DNA of 64,000 nucleotides. It comes from Alphaproteobacteria bacterium casp-alpha6. GTDB taxonomy: Bacteria > Pseudomonadota > Alphaproteobacteria > Rhodobacterales > Rhodobacteraceae. Shown here in pieces: positions 1 through 8,612 of the stretch. The number at the start of each line of letters is the position of its first letter. Positions within the stretch are counted from its first letter, which is position 1. The notes beneath the pieces are model-generated. The model was not told where the DNA came from and did no database searches. It was given only the letters and a program-made list of their open reading frames with translations. Location of the stretch: the NCBI GenBank assembly GCA_001510135.1, contig LFER01000045.1, positions 62,001 through 126,000 on the forward strand, read 5' to 3'. A program made the translations under genes and the position numbers.

Positions 1-573
1 CCCAACAGCACTTTTTGCCCAAGACCATCCAAACCATCTTGAATATGCGGATTGGTCTCCGATCTCCACACAGACCCACCCTTTTTGGGATTTTCGATAT
101 ACCACCAAGAATGGTCTGATTGCCGAAAGAGAAGAGTGTTCCAACTGGGTTTTGGCGCTCCCCCATGCTTCGAACAATTGTTGTAAAAGTGGTAACCCTG
201 TCGTCCAAAGAGAACTGATTGAATGTTGTTGGGACCGGTGGATTTTACCCTCTTCATCCGTGAAAGTGAGCGTTTCCAAGCCGTCAATGTTTCTTGCATA
301 AACGTGACCGTTATTCTGTCCGGACAAGGCTTCGGCCCGCGATACAATATCTTCGGCTTCCTCTAGGCTGGCCCGACCAAGGTCGGTTAACTGGTACTGA
401 CGATTATCCAGCAAAAATAATGGTTCTTCTCTTAATCTTTCAAATTCGTCGATATGTCGGCGAATCGTCTGTCGAGTTACACCCAAAAGTTGCGCGCTTT
501 GAGTGATGTTCAAACACTTTGCAAGTGTCACAAATGCTTTGAGCATTTCCAGATTTAACGGTTTTTTATACAT
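1..573 (-). CDS. LysR-type transcriptional regulator, N-terminal part (runs off left edge)
   Basis: An open frame of 191 codons runs from an ATG at 573 to the window edge without a stop. The first 60 residues form a LysR-type winged helix-turn-helix: a helix rich in Leu/Ala with 'NITQSAQLLGVTRQTIRRHIDEFE' features, followed by a wing ending 'LTDLGR'. The remainder is the start of an effector or linker region that I cannot assign to a ligand class. The C-terminal part lies outside the window. A second ATG four bases upstream (577) is closed by a stop after three codons, which fixes the start at 573. The gene is divergent from the small gene at 976, and the AT-rich region between them probably holds its promoter. 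The target genes are unknown. Confidence 0.75.
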   Translation of the reverse strand, partial: MYKKPLNLEMLKAFVTLAKCLNITQSAQLLGVTRQTIRRHIDEFERLREEPLFLLDNRQYQLTDLGRASLEEAEDIVSRAEALSGQNNGHVYARNIDGLETLTFTDEEGKIHRSQQHSISSLWTTGLPLLQQLFEAWGSAKTQLEHSSLSAIRPFLVVYRKSQKGWVCVEIGDQSAYSRWFGWSWAKSAVG

Positions 574-975
574 TCATTTGATCAATCAAGGTTTTGAATT
601 AAGGATGTTACGTTTGCCTAAATACGATTTTAGTGTAACACATGCCATCCACTAAAGTAAAATAAATCATACATTGGTGCTAAATAATTTGTACTATTGT
701 GTTAAAAATATTGGATATTTTCAAGATTCAATTCGTGACTTAAAACAACCTATAGAAAAAAAGTGCACAGGTCGCTCTCTGTTTGGCAACGAGCAGGAGA
801 AGTCGCTAATTTCGATGCATTGATTTGATCAAATTTGGGTGGTTCGCTCATTTCGTTAATTGCGTAATTGGGTAACGGGTAACGGGTAACAAATCAATCT
901 GCATCACAGGTGACGGTCGCTCCGATGAGGTACACTTCCGCAGCGGTCCTGTGTGCTTTTTTTCGAAGGGAATGG
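574..975. other. AT-rich intergenic region upstream of the LysR gene
   Basis: About 400 bases without a supported gene. The part next to the LysR start is very AT-rich and probably carries the divergent promoters. I found no complete promoter pair that I would defend. The only distinct structure is the heptamer repeat at 870-890. Confidence 0.5.
870..890 (+). repeat. Three tandem copies of GGGTAAC
   Basis: Three perfect head-to-tail copies of the heptamer GGGTAAC lie about 85 bp upstream of the small gene at 976. This could be a short iteron-like binding site or simple slippage. No function can be assigned. Confidence 0.7.
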
Positions 976-1206
976 ATGGGAAAAACGATGACGTCTGCGG
1001 ATTCACAAGGGACTGTATTTCTGGCGCTGAGCAAAGAAGAAGCTGCGTTATTGATTGAAACAGCACAACCTATTCTGGAAGGATTTTCGCTGTGGCATTC
1101 AGTTGATCCCGGAAGTTGCCCAACTGAAACCTTGGAACTCATCGGTGTTTTGGTTGAAAGATTAAAGTCTGGCATAGAAAATCAACAGGGAAATTATTGT
1201 CATTAA
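976..1206 (+). CDS. Small hypothetical protein (76 aa)
   Basis: The frame encodes a small protein (MGKTMTSADSQG...) with a predicted amphipathic helix in 'LSKEEAALLIETAQPILEGF' and another near the C-terminus. I do not recognise the family. The ATG at 976 follows a GAAGGG-like ribosome binding site; a second ATG at 988 is possible, and the frame is also open upstream to 910. It converges on the membrane-protein gene at 1259. No frame on the other strand is more convincing, but the gene is not certain. Confidence 0.45.
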   Translation: MGKTMTSADSQGTVFLALSKEEAALLIETAQPILEGFSLWHSVDPGSCPTETLELIGVLVERLKSGIENQQGNYCH

Positions 1207-1258
1207 GACAATTTCTTAAATCGGTTTTGGGCGTTGAATATCCGGAGCGCTTTTGAGG

Positions 1259-2263
1259 TCAGTCGAACGTACCGGCCACACGTCCTACAAGCATAAAAGC
1301 ACGTGCGCTGCGGGTATCAGAAAATGCAGACAAATCTGCATCTGTCGCGCGTTTTTCAAACTTTGAAAACACTTTGTCGAATTGTCTTAGAAAGTGATGT
1401 GCGGTGTCACGGAAAATCGTGTCCTGCTTCATCCGTCCATTTGTTAATGCCAGCGATGAGCGATCTCGAATTCCTCCGAGTGCTGCGATTTTCCGCCCTC
1501 TTTCCCCTTGAGCAAATTGGCGCCATGCATCAGGGCGCGCCATATCGGGACGCAAATCATCCATGTAAATTCCGTCCTGACTAAGAAGGGTCAATACATC
1601 TTGTGCCGCTTGAATAAGGATAGCCGTTTCCCGATCTTTTAGACCGCGCCGCAGCGCGGCAAAACCCTCTTCATCATCTGCGGTTTCTGGAAAATTCAGG
1701 GCTCTGATAAAATCATCAATCGACAAGGGATTCAGCAGATCTTCGGCCGTTGTTCCCAGTTCAAGTGATTTTTGGCTGTCTTTTTCGTCGGGGTGATTCG
1801 TTTTTTGCGGGCCGGAAATCTGTCTTTCCCGTTCAGTGACCCGTTCAGTGTTCAGCATTGTCAAAGCGGTCTGCATTTTCCGCTGAGTAGAAGAAATTTC
1901 ATCCAAACGGCGCAGGACAAATGCCTCTGGGTTGGTTTGACCGTTTAACTTTTGTTGGTCCATATAGGTCTTGCGCAGCGCATCAATTGCCGTTTGCAGA
2001 AGCCTTGTCTCTTCCTGCATGACACGCGAGGTGCGCATGATTATCAAACTTAGGCAAATCATTGCAAAAGGCATAAACATAACCAGCAATTGGTTAAGCA
2101 AGGCACTATCGGAATTCAAACGATCGGAAAGGATTAAAAACAGAGAAAACAAGACCCATACCACAGCCAGAAGATAGCCAAGTATCTCAGGCACGCTTAA
2201 CCGGCTGGTCTGACGTTTTGTAAACGGCGACTTTGACGTGTCTCTTTTGGGGTCAATATCCAT
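1259..2263 (-). CDS. Hypothetical inner-membrane protein (334 aa)
   Basis: I do not recognise a named family. Two hydrophobic segments (about residues 25-50 and 56-78) form an N-terminal membrane hairpin. A helical, charged linker follows that looks coiled-coil prone (about 80-130), then a low-complexity charged stretch (about 140-170) and a soluble C-terminal domain of about 160 residues. The layout resembles an anchored cytoplasmic domain. The gene lies 33 bp downstream of greA on the same strand and could be co-transcribed with it. Confidence 0.7.
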   Translation of the reverse strand: MDIDPKRDTSKSPFTKRQTSRLSVPEILGYLLAVVWVLFSLFLILSDRLNSDSALLNQLLVMFMPFAMICLSLIIMRTSRVMQEETRLLQTAIDALRKTYMDQQKLNGQTNPEAFVLRRLDEISSTQRKMQTALTMLNTERVTERERQISGPQKTNHPDEKDSQKSLELGTTAEDLLNPLSIDDFIRALNFPETADDEEGFAALRRGLKDRETAILIQAAQDVLTLLSQDGIYMDDLRPDMARPDAWRQFAQGERGRKIAALGGIRDRSSLALTNGRMKQDTIFRDTAHHFLRQFDKVFSKFEKRATDADLSAFSDTRSARAFMLVGRVAGTFD

Positions 2264-2296
2264 TTATTGAACGATTTCCAGAATAAGGGCGGTATC

Positions 2297-2767
2297 CTAA
2301 CAATAGGCGATAGATACCACTTCGTATGATTTTTCACCACCAGGAGTACGCACTTCTACGCTGTCGCCCTCCTCTTTGCCAATTAAGGCGCGTGCAATTG
2401 GGGATTTCACGTTTAACAGACCCTCTTCAATATTGGCCTCGTGTTCCCCGACGATTTGCCAGGTTTTTTCCTCGTCTGTATCTTCGTCAATCAGAGTGAC
2501 AGTAGCCCCAAATTTTATGGCGCCTGACAGCGTTACAGGATCAATCACCTCTGCCAACGACAAGACACCTTCAAGATCCTTGATGCGCCCTTCGATAAAG
2601 CTCTGTTTTTCGCGCGCGGAATGATATTCTGCATTTTCCGACAGATCTCCGTGTTCACGCGCTTCTGCGATGGCTTTGATGATGGCTGGGCGTTCGACCG
2701 ATTTGAGCTGCTTGAGCTCTGTCTCTAGGGCACTATGCCCTTTTTTGGTCATTGGAATTTTTTCCAT
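2297..2767 (-). CDS. greA: Transcription elongation factor GreA
   Basis: GreA binds the RNA polymerase secondary channel and stimulates cleavage of the backtracked 3' RNA end. The 156-aa length is normal. The N-terminal coiled coil spans about residues 1-75 and carries the acidic tip motif '[13 protein letters not shown]'. The C-terminal FKBP-like domain (about 80-156) includes '[19 protein letters not shown]' features. The ATG at 2767 is the only sensible start. It is divergent from the ETF-QO gene, and a terminator-like hairpin lies in its leader (2794-2830). Confidence 0.97.
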   Translation of the reverse strand: MEKIPMTKKGHSALETELKQLKSVERPAIIKAIAEAREHGDLSENAEYHSAREKQSFIEGRIKDLEGVLSLAEVIDPVTLSGAIKFGATVTLIDEDTDEEKTWQIVGEHEANIEEGLLNVKSPIARALIGKEEGDSVEVRTPGGEKSYEVVSIAYC

Positions 2768-2793
2768 CGTGCGTAGGCTTCTTTAGTTTGTTT

Positions 2794-2830
2794 CAAAAAT
2801 TGAGGGCCACATGACGCTGCCAATGGCCCT
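2794..2830 (-). terminator. Terminator-like hairpin in the greA leader
   Basis: Read on the minus strand, AGGGCCA (2830-2824) pairs with TGGCCCT (2809-2803). Two bases later a U-run follows (CAATTTTTG). It lies 27-63 bp upstream of the greA start, inside the expected 5' leader. It could attenuate greA transcription and release a short leader RNA, as is known for the E. coli greA leader. That role is inference. Confidence 0.5.
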
Positions 2831-3040
2831 TTCCGCAAGGCTGAAGGTGATTATTCTTCTTTGCAACCAAAAATGGACAAATCAAGGCGTAAATCAATAA
2901 TTTTTCTTCATTTCTGAGGCTAGGGCAGGGCCTTTTGCCGCAAACCACCACTTAATCGGCGTCTTCGCATTGACGAAAACCTTTTTCACAAGCTATCCGT
3001 TTGTCTGCAACGAATGCCGGGCAAGGAAGAGGAGCGCGCT

Positions 3041-4693
3041 GTGGGTGAAGTTGAACGTGAAGTGATGGAGTATGACGTCGTTATTGTGGGCGCTGGCCCT
3101 TCGGGTCTCTCAGCGGCTATCCGTCTTAAGCAGCTTGATGCAGACCTCCAAGTCGTTGTTCTGGAAAAAGGCTCTGAAGTTGGGGCGCATATTCTCTCTG
3201 GGGCGGTGTTGGATCCCAAAGGATTGACGCGGTTGATCCCAGATTGGAAAGAAAAAGGTGCCCCAGTAAACGTTGCGGTGAAAGAGGACAATTTCTATGT
3301 CCTTGGAGAGGCAGGCAAAATTAGGCTGCCAAATTGGTTCATGCCCCCATTGATGAACAATCACGGAAACTACATTGTTTCGATGGGCAATGTGTGTCGA
3401 TGGCTTGCAGAGCAGGCCGAAGAGCTGGGTGTTGAAATTTTCCCCGGCATGGCCTGTTCAGAATTGGTTTTTGGGGAAACCGGTGAGGTCAAAGGCGTGG
3501 TTGCCGGTGAATTTGGGAAAAATCCCGATGGCACCCTTTCGGACGGATATGAACCGGGAATGGAGCTTCATGGCAAATATGTCTTCCTGTCAGAAGGCGT
3601 GCGCGGATCGCTGTCAAAACAGGTTTTGACAAAATACGACCTTGCCAAATCGGCTGATGTTCCGAAATTCGGTCTAGGAATGAAGGAAATCTGGGAAGTC
3701 AGCCCAGAAAAGCACAACGAAGGCGAAGTCACCCATACGATGGGCTGGCCTCTTGGTTTCAAGAATTCAGGTGGATCCTTCGTCTATCATCTGGACAACA
3801 ATCAGGTCTATGTGGGCTATATCGTGGATCTGAACTACAAAAACCCACATCTCTTTCCGTATATGGAATTCCAACGCTTTAAGCATCATCCAAAGATTGC
3901 TGAGCTTTTGAAAGGTGGCAAACGTATTGCCTACGGCGCGCGCGCAGTGACCAAAGGTGGTTTTCAGTCCATTCCCAAGGCCGCTTTTCCAGGTGGGGCT
4001 TTGCTTGGGTGTTCACTTGGACTTGTGAACCTTCCACGGATTAAGGGCAATCATAATGCGATGCATTCTGGTATTGAGGCCGCAGAGGCGGCCTATAAGG
4101 CGATCAAGGACGGCCGTTCCTCTGATGTGTTACACGAATATGATGCTGCGCTGCGAATAGGTCCCGTCGGTAAGGACCTAAAGAAAGTGCGAAATGTTGC
4201 GCCTCTGGCCGGTCGCTATGGGCCGCTTGGCGGACTTGCGCTTGGCGGATTTGATATGTGGTTTCAGACGATTTTCGGGTTTTCTCTTTTCGGTACGCTG
4301 AAACATGGAAAAACCGACGCCCAATCCACCGAAGAGGCGTCAAAACATGATCCGATCATTTATCCAAAGCCTGATGGGACACTCAGCTTTGACCGTTTGA
4401 CGAATGTGTCATTTTCCATGACCAACCATGAGGAAGCGCAACCGGCGCACCTGCAGCTCAGCGACGCAAATATTCCTATTTCCGTGAACTTGCCCAAATA
4501 CGCAGAACCCGCTCAACGTTACTGTCCGGCTGGTGTTTACGAGGTTGTTGAAGAAGACGGCAAAGATGCCCGCTTTGTGATCAATTTCCAGAACTGTGTA
4601 CATTGCAAAACCTGTGATATCAAAGATCCGAGCCAAAACATCACTTGGGTGACACCTCAGGGCGGAGATGGGCCGAATTATCCAAATATGTGA
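3041..4693 (+). CDS. Electron transfer flavoprotein-ubiquinone oxidoreductase
   Basis: This membrane-associated FAD and [4Fe-4S] enzyme passes electrons from ETF, reduced by acyl-CoA and dimethylglycine-type dehydrogenases, to ubiquinone. The N-terminal FAD motif is 'VVIVGAGPSGLSAAIRL', with 'LEKGSEVGAHILSGAV' following. The C-terminus carries the iron-sulfur cysteines in 'RYCPAGVYEV' and 'NCVHCKTCDIKDP', ending 'GGDGPNYPNM' as the family does. I place the start at the GTG at 3041, six bases after a strong GGAAGAGGAG, giving 550 aa and an N-terminus (MGEVEREVMEYDVV) like its relatives. The upstream ATG at 3014 has no ribosome binding site. Confidence 0.95.
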   Translation: MGEVEREVMEYDVVIVGAGPSGLSAAIRLKQLDADLQVVVLEKGSEVGAHILSGAVLDPKGLTRLIPDWKEKGAPVNVAVKEDNFYVLGEAGKIRLPNWFMPPLMNNHGNYIVSMGNVCRWLAEQAEELGVEIFPGMACSELVFGETGEVKGVVAGEFGKNPDGTLSDGYEPGMELHGKYVFLSEGVRGSLSKQVLTKYDLAKSADVPKFGLGMKEIWEVSPEKHNEGEVTHTMGWPLGFKNSGGSFVYHLDNNQVYVGYIVDLNYKNPHLFPYMEFQRFKHHPKIAELLKGGKRIAYGARAVTKGGFQSIPKAAFPGGALLGCSLGLVNLPRIKGNHNAMHSGIEAAEAAYKAIKDGRSSDVLHEYDAALRIGPVGKDLKKVRNVAPLAGRYGPLGGLALGGFDMWFQTIFGFSLFGTLKHGKTDAQSTEEASKHDPIIYPKPDGTLSFDRLTNVSFSMTNHEEAQPAHLQLSDANIPISVNLPKYAEPAQRYCPAGVYEVVEEDGKDARFVINFQNCVHCKTCDIKDPSQNITWVTPQGGDGPNYPNM

Positions 4694-4777
4694 TGCCTGT
4701 GATATTCGCCCAAAGTTGCCTTTTTAGCTCTTGGACTGGCCATTGCTTTACAGGTAGCGAAGACCTATCTTTCCTTC

Positions 4778-6499
4778 ATGGGTAATCATGTTGGAACCGT
4801 CAAATTGCGAAAACTAGTTCTCATGCTGCCTCTGATTGGCGCTTTGTGGTGTGATGCTGCTTTTGCGCGTCAGGTGGCCGGATCGTATCTTGCTGCGCGT
4901 CAAGCTGGGTATCTCGGCGATTTTGAAGCTTCTGCTCTTTACAACGCACGGGTCATTTCTCGCGACCGCAATAATTTGCGGGCGATGGAGGATCTTGTGA
5001 TCGCCTATGTTGCAATGGGGCGGATGGCATCAGCGGTCAATGTTGCTGAGGTATTTCAAAAAAACGGAGCTGGAAGTTATTTCGTGCATTCCGTTATGCT
5101 TGCTGAGGCAGTGAAAAAGCAGGACTTTCGAAAAGTGCTGGAACTGCTTGATAGCGAAGAAGCGGGGCGCAGTTTTCTTTTGAGCGCTTTGATCAAAGGC
5201 TGGGCATTGGCCGGGGAGGGCAGGACAGAGGCAGCCGTAGCACAGTTTGAAAAGATTGCCGAAGACAAAAACCTGTCAGGCTTTGCAAACTATCACAAAG
5301 CCCTTCTGTATTTGTCCAAAGGCGATGCAGATTTTGCAGAAACCACGCTCAAAACCTATTTCGATGGAGGTGGTGCGGCAACAAACCGGAATTTGATCGC
5401 TCTTATTCGTGCTTTGATGCAACAGGGGAAATTTGATGATGCCAAAGAGTATTTCGAAGCGAGTTTTGGCGATCGTCCCTCACCGGCACTGTCAGAGCTT
5501 TACCAAAAGATTCTTGGCCGTCAGAAACCCAACAGCCTCTTGGTTGGTGATCCCCGTCATGGAGTGGCCGAGGTCTTTTTGACGGTCGCGCAGATTTTGT
5601 CTGCTGATGATAGCGACGAAAATACGCTCATGTTTGCCAGAATTGCAGAGTTTTTGAGAGAAGAGAGCACCGAAGCCACCTTGCTATGCGGGCAAATACT
5701 CGTTGATCTTGAACAATTTGATATCGCCGCGGAGACCTTCAAGAAAATTCCCCAAGACGCTCCGGAGTCTCTTATTGCGGAAATTGGACGTGCAGAAGCC
5801 TTGTCAAAAGATGGACGGCGGGACGAAGCGATTGACGTTTTGCGCGACTTGACCTCCAAACAACCAGACGCGGTTGTGGTTTTTCAAGAACTGGGCGATG
5901 AACTGCGTTATTCAGAGCAGTTTGAAGGGGCCGTTGGGGCATATAACACGGCGCTTGAAATTCTTGATGCGCAACAGAGACAAAATTGGGTATTGTATTA
6001 TTCTCGGGGAATGACCTTTGAACGACTTGATCAATGGGATAAGGCCGAGGCAGATTTTCGCATGGCGCTGAAACTTCAACCAAACCAACCCTATGTCTTG
6101 AATTACCTTGGCTATTCGCTTGTCGAGAAAAAGCTCAAGCTTGATGAGGCTTTGGAAATGATTGAACTGGCTGTATCACTACGATCCGACAGCGGGTATA
6201 TCGTAGACAGCCTAGGATGGGTTTTGTATAAATTGAACCGACATGACGAGGCCGTTGGTCATTTGGAAAAAGCAACGGAATTGATGCCTGTTGATCCGAT
6301 CATCAACGATCATCTTGGAGATGCCTACTGGGCCGTTGGTCGCAAACGCGAAGCTCGGTTTCAATGGCGTCGGGCACTTTCATTTGATCCTGAAGAAAAA
6401 GATGAAACGCGGATCAGATTGAAATTAGAAATTGGTCTGGACGAGGTTCTGATCCAGGAGAGCAGCGCCCCCACTTTAAGCTCTGCCCAAAATGACTGA
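4778..6499 (+). CDS. Exported tetratricopeptide-repeat protein (573 aa)
   Basis: A signal-peptide-like N-terminus (Lys/Arg, then a hydrophobic stretch ending 'AFARQ', about residue 31) is followed by many TPR-like helix pairs across the whole protein. The clearest are near the C-terminus, such as 'DKAEADFRMALKLQPNQPYVLNYLGYS' and 'HEAVGHLEKATELMPVDPIINDHLGDAYW' type units. TPR arrays mediate protein-protein contacts; a periplasmic scaffold role is inferred. The last eight bases overlap ispE, so the two genes are probably translationally coupled. Linkage of a TPR protein to ispE is common in this order. Confidence 0.85.
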   Translation: MGNHVGTVKLRKLVLMLPLIGALWCDAAFARQVAGSYLAARQAGYLGDFEASALYNARVISRDRNNLRAMEDLVIAYVAMGRMASAVNVAEVFQKNGAGSYFVHSVMLAEAVKKQDFRKVLELLDSEEAGRSFLLSALIKGWALAGEGRTEAAVAQFEKIAEDKNLSGFANYHKALLYLSKGDADFAETTLKTYFDGGGAATNRNLIALIRALMQQGKFDDAKEYFEASFGDRPSPALSELYQKILGRQKPNSLLVGDPRHGVAEVFLTVAQILSADDSDENTLMFARIAEFLREESTEATLLCGQILVDLEQFDIAAETFKKIPQDAPESLIAEIGRAEALSKDGRRDEAIDVLRDLTSKQPDAVVVFQELGDELRYSEQFEGAVGAYNTALEILDAQQRQNWVLYYSRGMTFERLDQWDKAEADFRMALKLQPNQPYVLNYLGYSLVEKKLKLDEALEMIELAVSLRSDSGYIVDSLGWVLYKLNRHDEAVGHLEKATELMPVDPIINDHLGDAYWAVGRKREARFQWRRALSFDPEEKDETRIRLKLEIGLDEVLIQESSAPTLSSAQND

Positions 6500-7370
6500 G
6501 CGTTTTGCCGCGGCAAAACTTAATCTTTGCCTCCATGTCACAGGGCACAGGTCTGATGGCTATCATGAACTTGATTCACTGGTAGTGCATATAGATCAGG
6601 GTGATTGGATTATTGTCGAACCAGCGGATGACCTGTCTTTATCGGTGAGCGGGGCTTTTTGTGAAGGCATTCCCGCGGACGGACGCAACCTTGTTCTGAA
6701 GGCTGCACATCTTTTGGCGAAGCAGATCGGAGAACCTGTTGGGGCAAAGATTTCGTTGATAAAAAATCTTCCTTCTGCCGCGGGCATAGGGGGCGGATCC
6801 AGTGATGCTGCGGCGACACTCCATCTTCTGAGTTCGCTTTGGAATATTGCCGTTCCGGATCTGGACGGTTTAAGCAAATTGGGCGCGGATGTGCCTGTAT
6901 CGATGTCGCCCGAACTGTCTCGGATGGAGGGTATCGGGGAACGTCTGACCCATCTTGGTGATCCCCCGGTGTTGAATTTTCTTCTCATAAACCCCGGAGT
7001 AGACCTTCCTACACCCAAAGTATTTGCGGCTCTCACAGAGAAATTTAACGCGCCCCTGCCTAAAGAGCTGCCCGAGCTTCACTCTTCAGAAGATTGGATA
7101 GACTGGCTCATCATGCAAAGGAACGATCTTGAAGCACCTGCAACAGACTTGCGTCCGATCGTTGGAGAAGTCCTGAGCGCGCTCAGAGACTGGCCAAGTG
7201 CCAAACTTGCCCGCATGTCAGGATCCGGTGCCACCTGTTTCGCACTTTTTTCAAGCTGGGCTGACGCGCAGGAAGCCGAAGCCCATTTTGCCAAAACCCA
7301 GCCCAATTGGTGGGTGAGGGCGGCTCGGACTTGGAATGGCAAAGATCAGGTCAGCCGTTCCACCACATAA
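6492..7370 (+). CDS. ispE: 4-diphosphocytidyl-2-C-methyl-D-erythritol kinase
   Basis: IspE is a GHMP kinase that phosphorylates CDP-ME in the MEP pathway to isoprenoid precursors. The 292-aa product starts 'AAAKLNLCLHVTGHRSDGYHEL' and has the ATP loop 'NLPSAAGIGGGSSDAAATL' (about residues 90-108) and the C-terminal glycine motif 'ARMSGSGATCFALF'. It overlaps the TPR gene by eight bases at its start. Its 3' end overlaps that of the convergent polyprenyl synthase gene by 25 bp. Two consecutive isoprenoid genes therefore meet tail to tail. Confidence 0.96.
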   Translation: MTERFAAAKLNLCLHVTGHRSDGYHELDSLVVHIDQGDWIIVEPADDLSLSVSGAFCEGIPADGRNLVLKAAHLLAKQIGEPVGAKISLIKNLPSAAGIGGGSSDAAATLHLLSSLWNIAVPDLDGLSKLGADVPVSMSPELSRMEGIGERLTHLGDPPVLNFLLINPGVDLPTPKVFAALTEKFNAPLPKELPELHSSEDWIDWLIMQRNDLEAPATDLRPIVGEVLSALRDWPSAKLARMSGSGATCFALFSSWADAQEAEAHFAKTQPNWWVRAARTWNGKDQVSRSTT

Positions 7371-8344
7371 ACCGATAAGTTGCTCAGGAGTGTTCTAAGC
7401 GGATGTTCTGGCAGATTTGACAGAGAATCCTGAGCCTTTTGTGCCCATTCCATCGCATCTTTGCGCGTTGCTTCAATGGCGCCGTGGCTCTGTAATAACG
7501 ACAGTGCCTGTTCCAAGTCGCCGTCGATTTGCTCACCTTTTTCAATGGTTCTGATCCAGAATCTGCGCTCTTCTTCATTTGCTTTGGCAATCGCTTTGAT
7601 GAAGGGTAAGGTGAGTTTGCGTTCCCTAAAATCATCGCCAATGTTTTTCCCGGTTTTTTCGCTGTCTCCCGTAACATCCAGCAAATCATCCACAATCTGA
7701 AATGCAATGCCGAGCGCGTCTCCATAACAATAGAGCGATTCAACATGCACTTGAGAGGCACCAGCGATCACGCCGCCAACTTCTGTTGCGGCAGAAAAAA
7801 GCGCCGCGGTTTTTCCGCGAACCACCTTTAAATAGGTATCTTCCGATGTGGAAATATCCTGCGCTGCAGTAAGCTGAAGCACTTCTCCTTCTGCGATGGT
7901 GGCAGAGGCATTCGCGAGAATATCCAAAACCCGCAAAGAATTTGTTTCGACCATCAATTGAAACGCGCGCGAGAACAGGTAATCACCGACAAGAATGGAT
8001 GATTTGTTATCCCAAAGCAGATTGGCGGTTGGTCTGCCGCGCCGCTGTCCGCTTTCGTCAACGACGTCATCATGCAAAAGGGTCGCGGTGTGGATGAACT
8101 CAACAGTAGCGGCGAGGTGGATATGATACGGACCCTTATATCCGCACAGAGCTGCAGTTGCCAAAGTGAGCAATGGTCTCAAACGTTTGCCCCCCGCGTT
8201 CACAAGATGGGCCGTCACCTCAGGAATGCGTGGCGCGTTTTCTGAACGCATGCGTTCCCGAATCAACGCGTCAACGCGCGCCATTTCTGGCGCAAGAATT
8301 TCTGCCAGCTGGTCGTGGGGTTTGTGATTCAGCTCTTTTAGCAA
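7346..8344 (-). CDS. ispB: All-trans polyprenyl (probably decaprenyl) diphosphate synthase
   Basis: This prenyltransferase builds the long isoprenoid side chain of ubiquinone. Both aspartate-rich Mg-diphosphate motifs are present: 'LLHDDVVDESGQRRG' and 'FQIVDDLLDVTGD'. 'GGKRLRPLL' binds the substrate. I choose the TTG at 8344, preceded by AGGAG at a good distance, giving 332 aa as expected for the family. Longer frames start at an ATG at 8401, which shares CATG with the start of the divergent gene, or at 8527 inside that gene; neither has a ribosome binding site. The product chain length cannot be read from sequence; decaprenyl is inferred from the lineage. Confidence 0.92.
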   Translation of the reverse strand: MLKELNHKPHDQLAEILAPEMARVDALIRERMRSENAPRIPEVTAHLVNAGGKRLRPLLTLATAALCGYKGPYHIHLAATVEFIHTATLLHDDVVDESGQRRGRPTANLLWDNKSSILVGDYLFSRAFQLMVETNSLRVLDILANASATIAEGEVLQLTAAQDISTSEDTYLKVVRGKTAALFSAATEVGGVIAGASQVHVESLYCYGDALGIAFQIVDDLLDVTGDSEKTGKNIGDDFRERKLTLPFIKAIAKANEEERRFWIRTIEKGEQIDGDLEQALSLLQSHGAIEATRKDAMEWAQKAQDSLSNLPEHPLRTLLSNLSVYVVERLT

Positions 8345-8399
8345 TGTTGCTCCTATTGCTCTTCTCGACTCTTGCAAATGCGCTGCATAATATTCCCCC

Positions 8400-8612
8400 A
8401 TGAAAGAACTTTTGCGCACAAACGACATCACCGTCATCGCATACGCGAATGCTATTTTAACGGGATCAGGTATAGACGTGTTTGAATTGGACGTAAACAC
8501 AAGCGTACTGGAAGGCAGCATAGGCATTTTGCCACGCCGTTTGATGGTGCGGGCAGATGATTTGATCGAAGCTCAGCAATTGATGCGCGACCACGATATA
8601 GCTCTCAGATGA
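8400..8612 (+). CDS. DUF2007-family protein (70 aa)
   Basis: A small protein of the DUF2007 type ('ELLRTNDITVIAYANAILTGSGI...VFELD...RRLMVRADDLIEAQQLM'), with an alternating beta-alpha-beta pattern like a ferredoxin-like or PII-like fold. Its biochemical role is not established. No good ribosome binding site precedes the ATG. Its stop overlaps the ATG of the methyltransferase gene (ATGA at 8609), so the pair is coupled. DUF2007, methyltransferase and polyprenyl synthase often sit together in Rhodobacterales. Confidence 0.8.
   Translation: MKELLRTNDITVIAYANAILTGSGIDVFELDVNTSVLEGSIGILPRRLMVRADDLIEAQQLMRDHDIALR

Noticed and set aside
8399-8527. Longer polyprenyl synthase starts (ATG at 8401 or 8527)
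   Set aside because: They overlap the divergent DUF2007 gene and lack a ribosome binding site, whereas the TTG at 8344 has AGGAG at proper distance and gives the usual family length.
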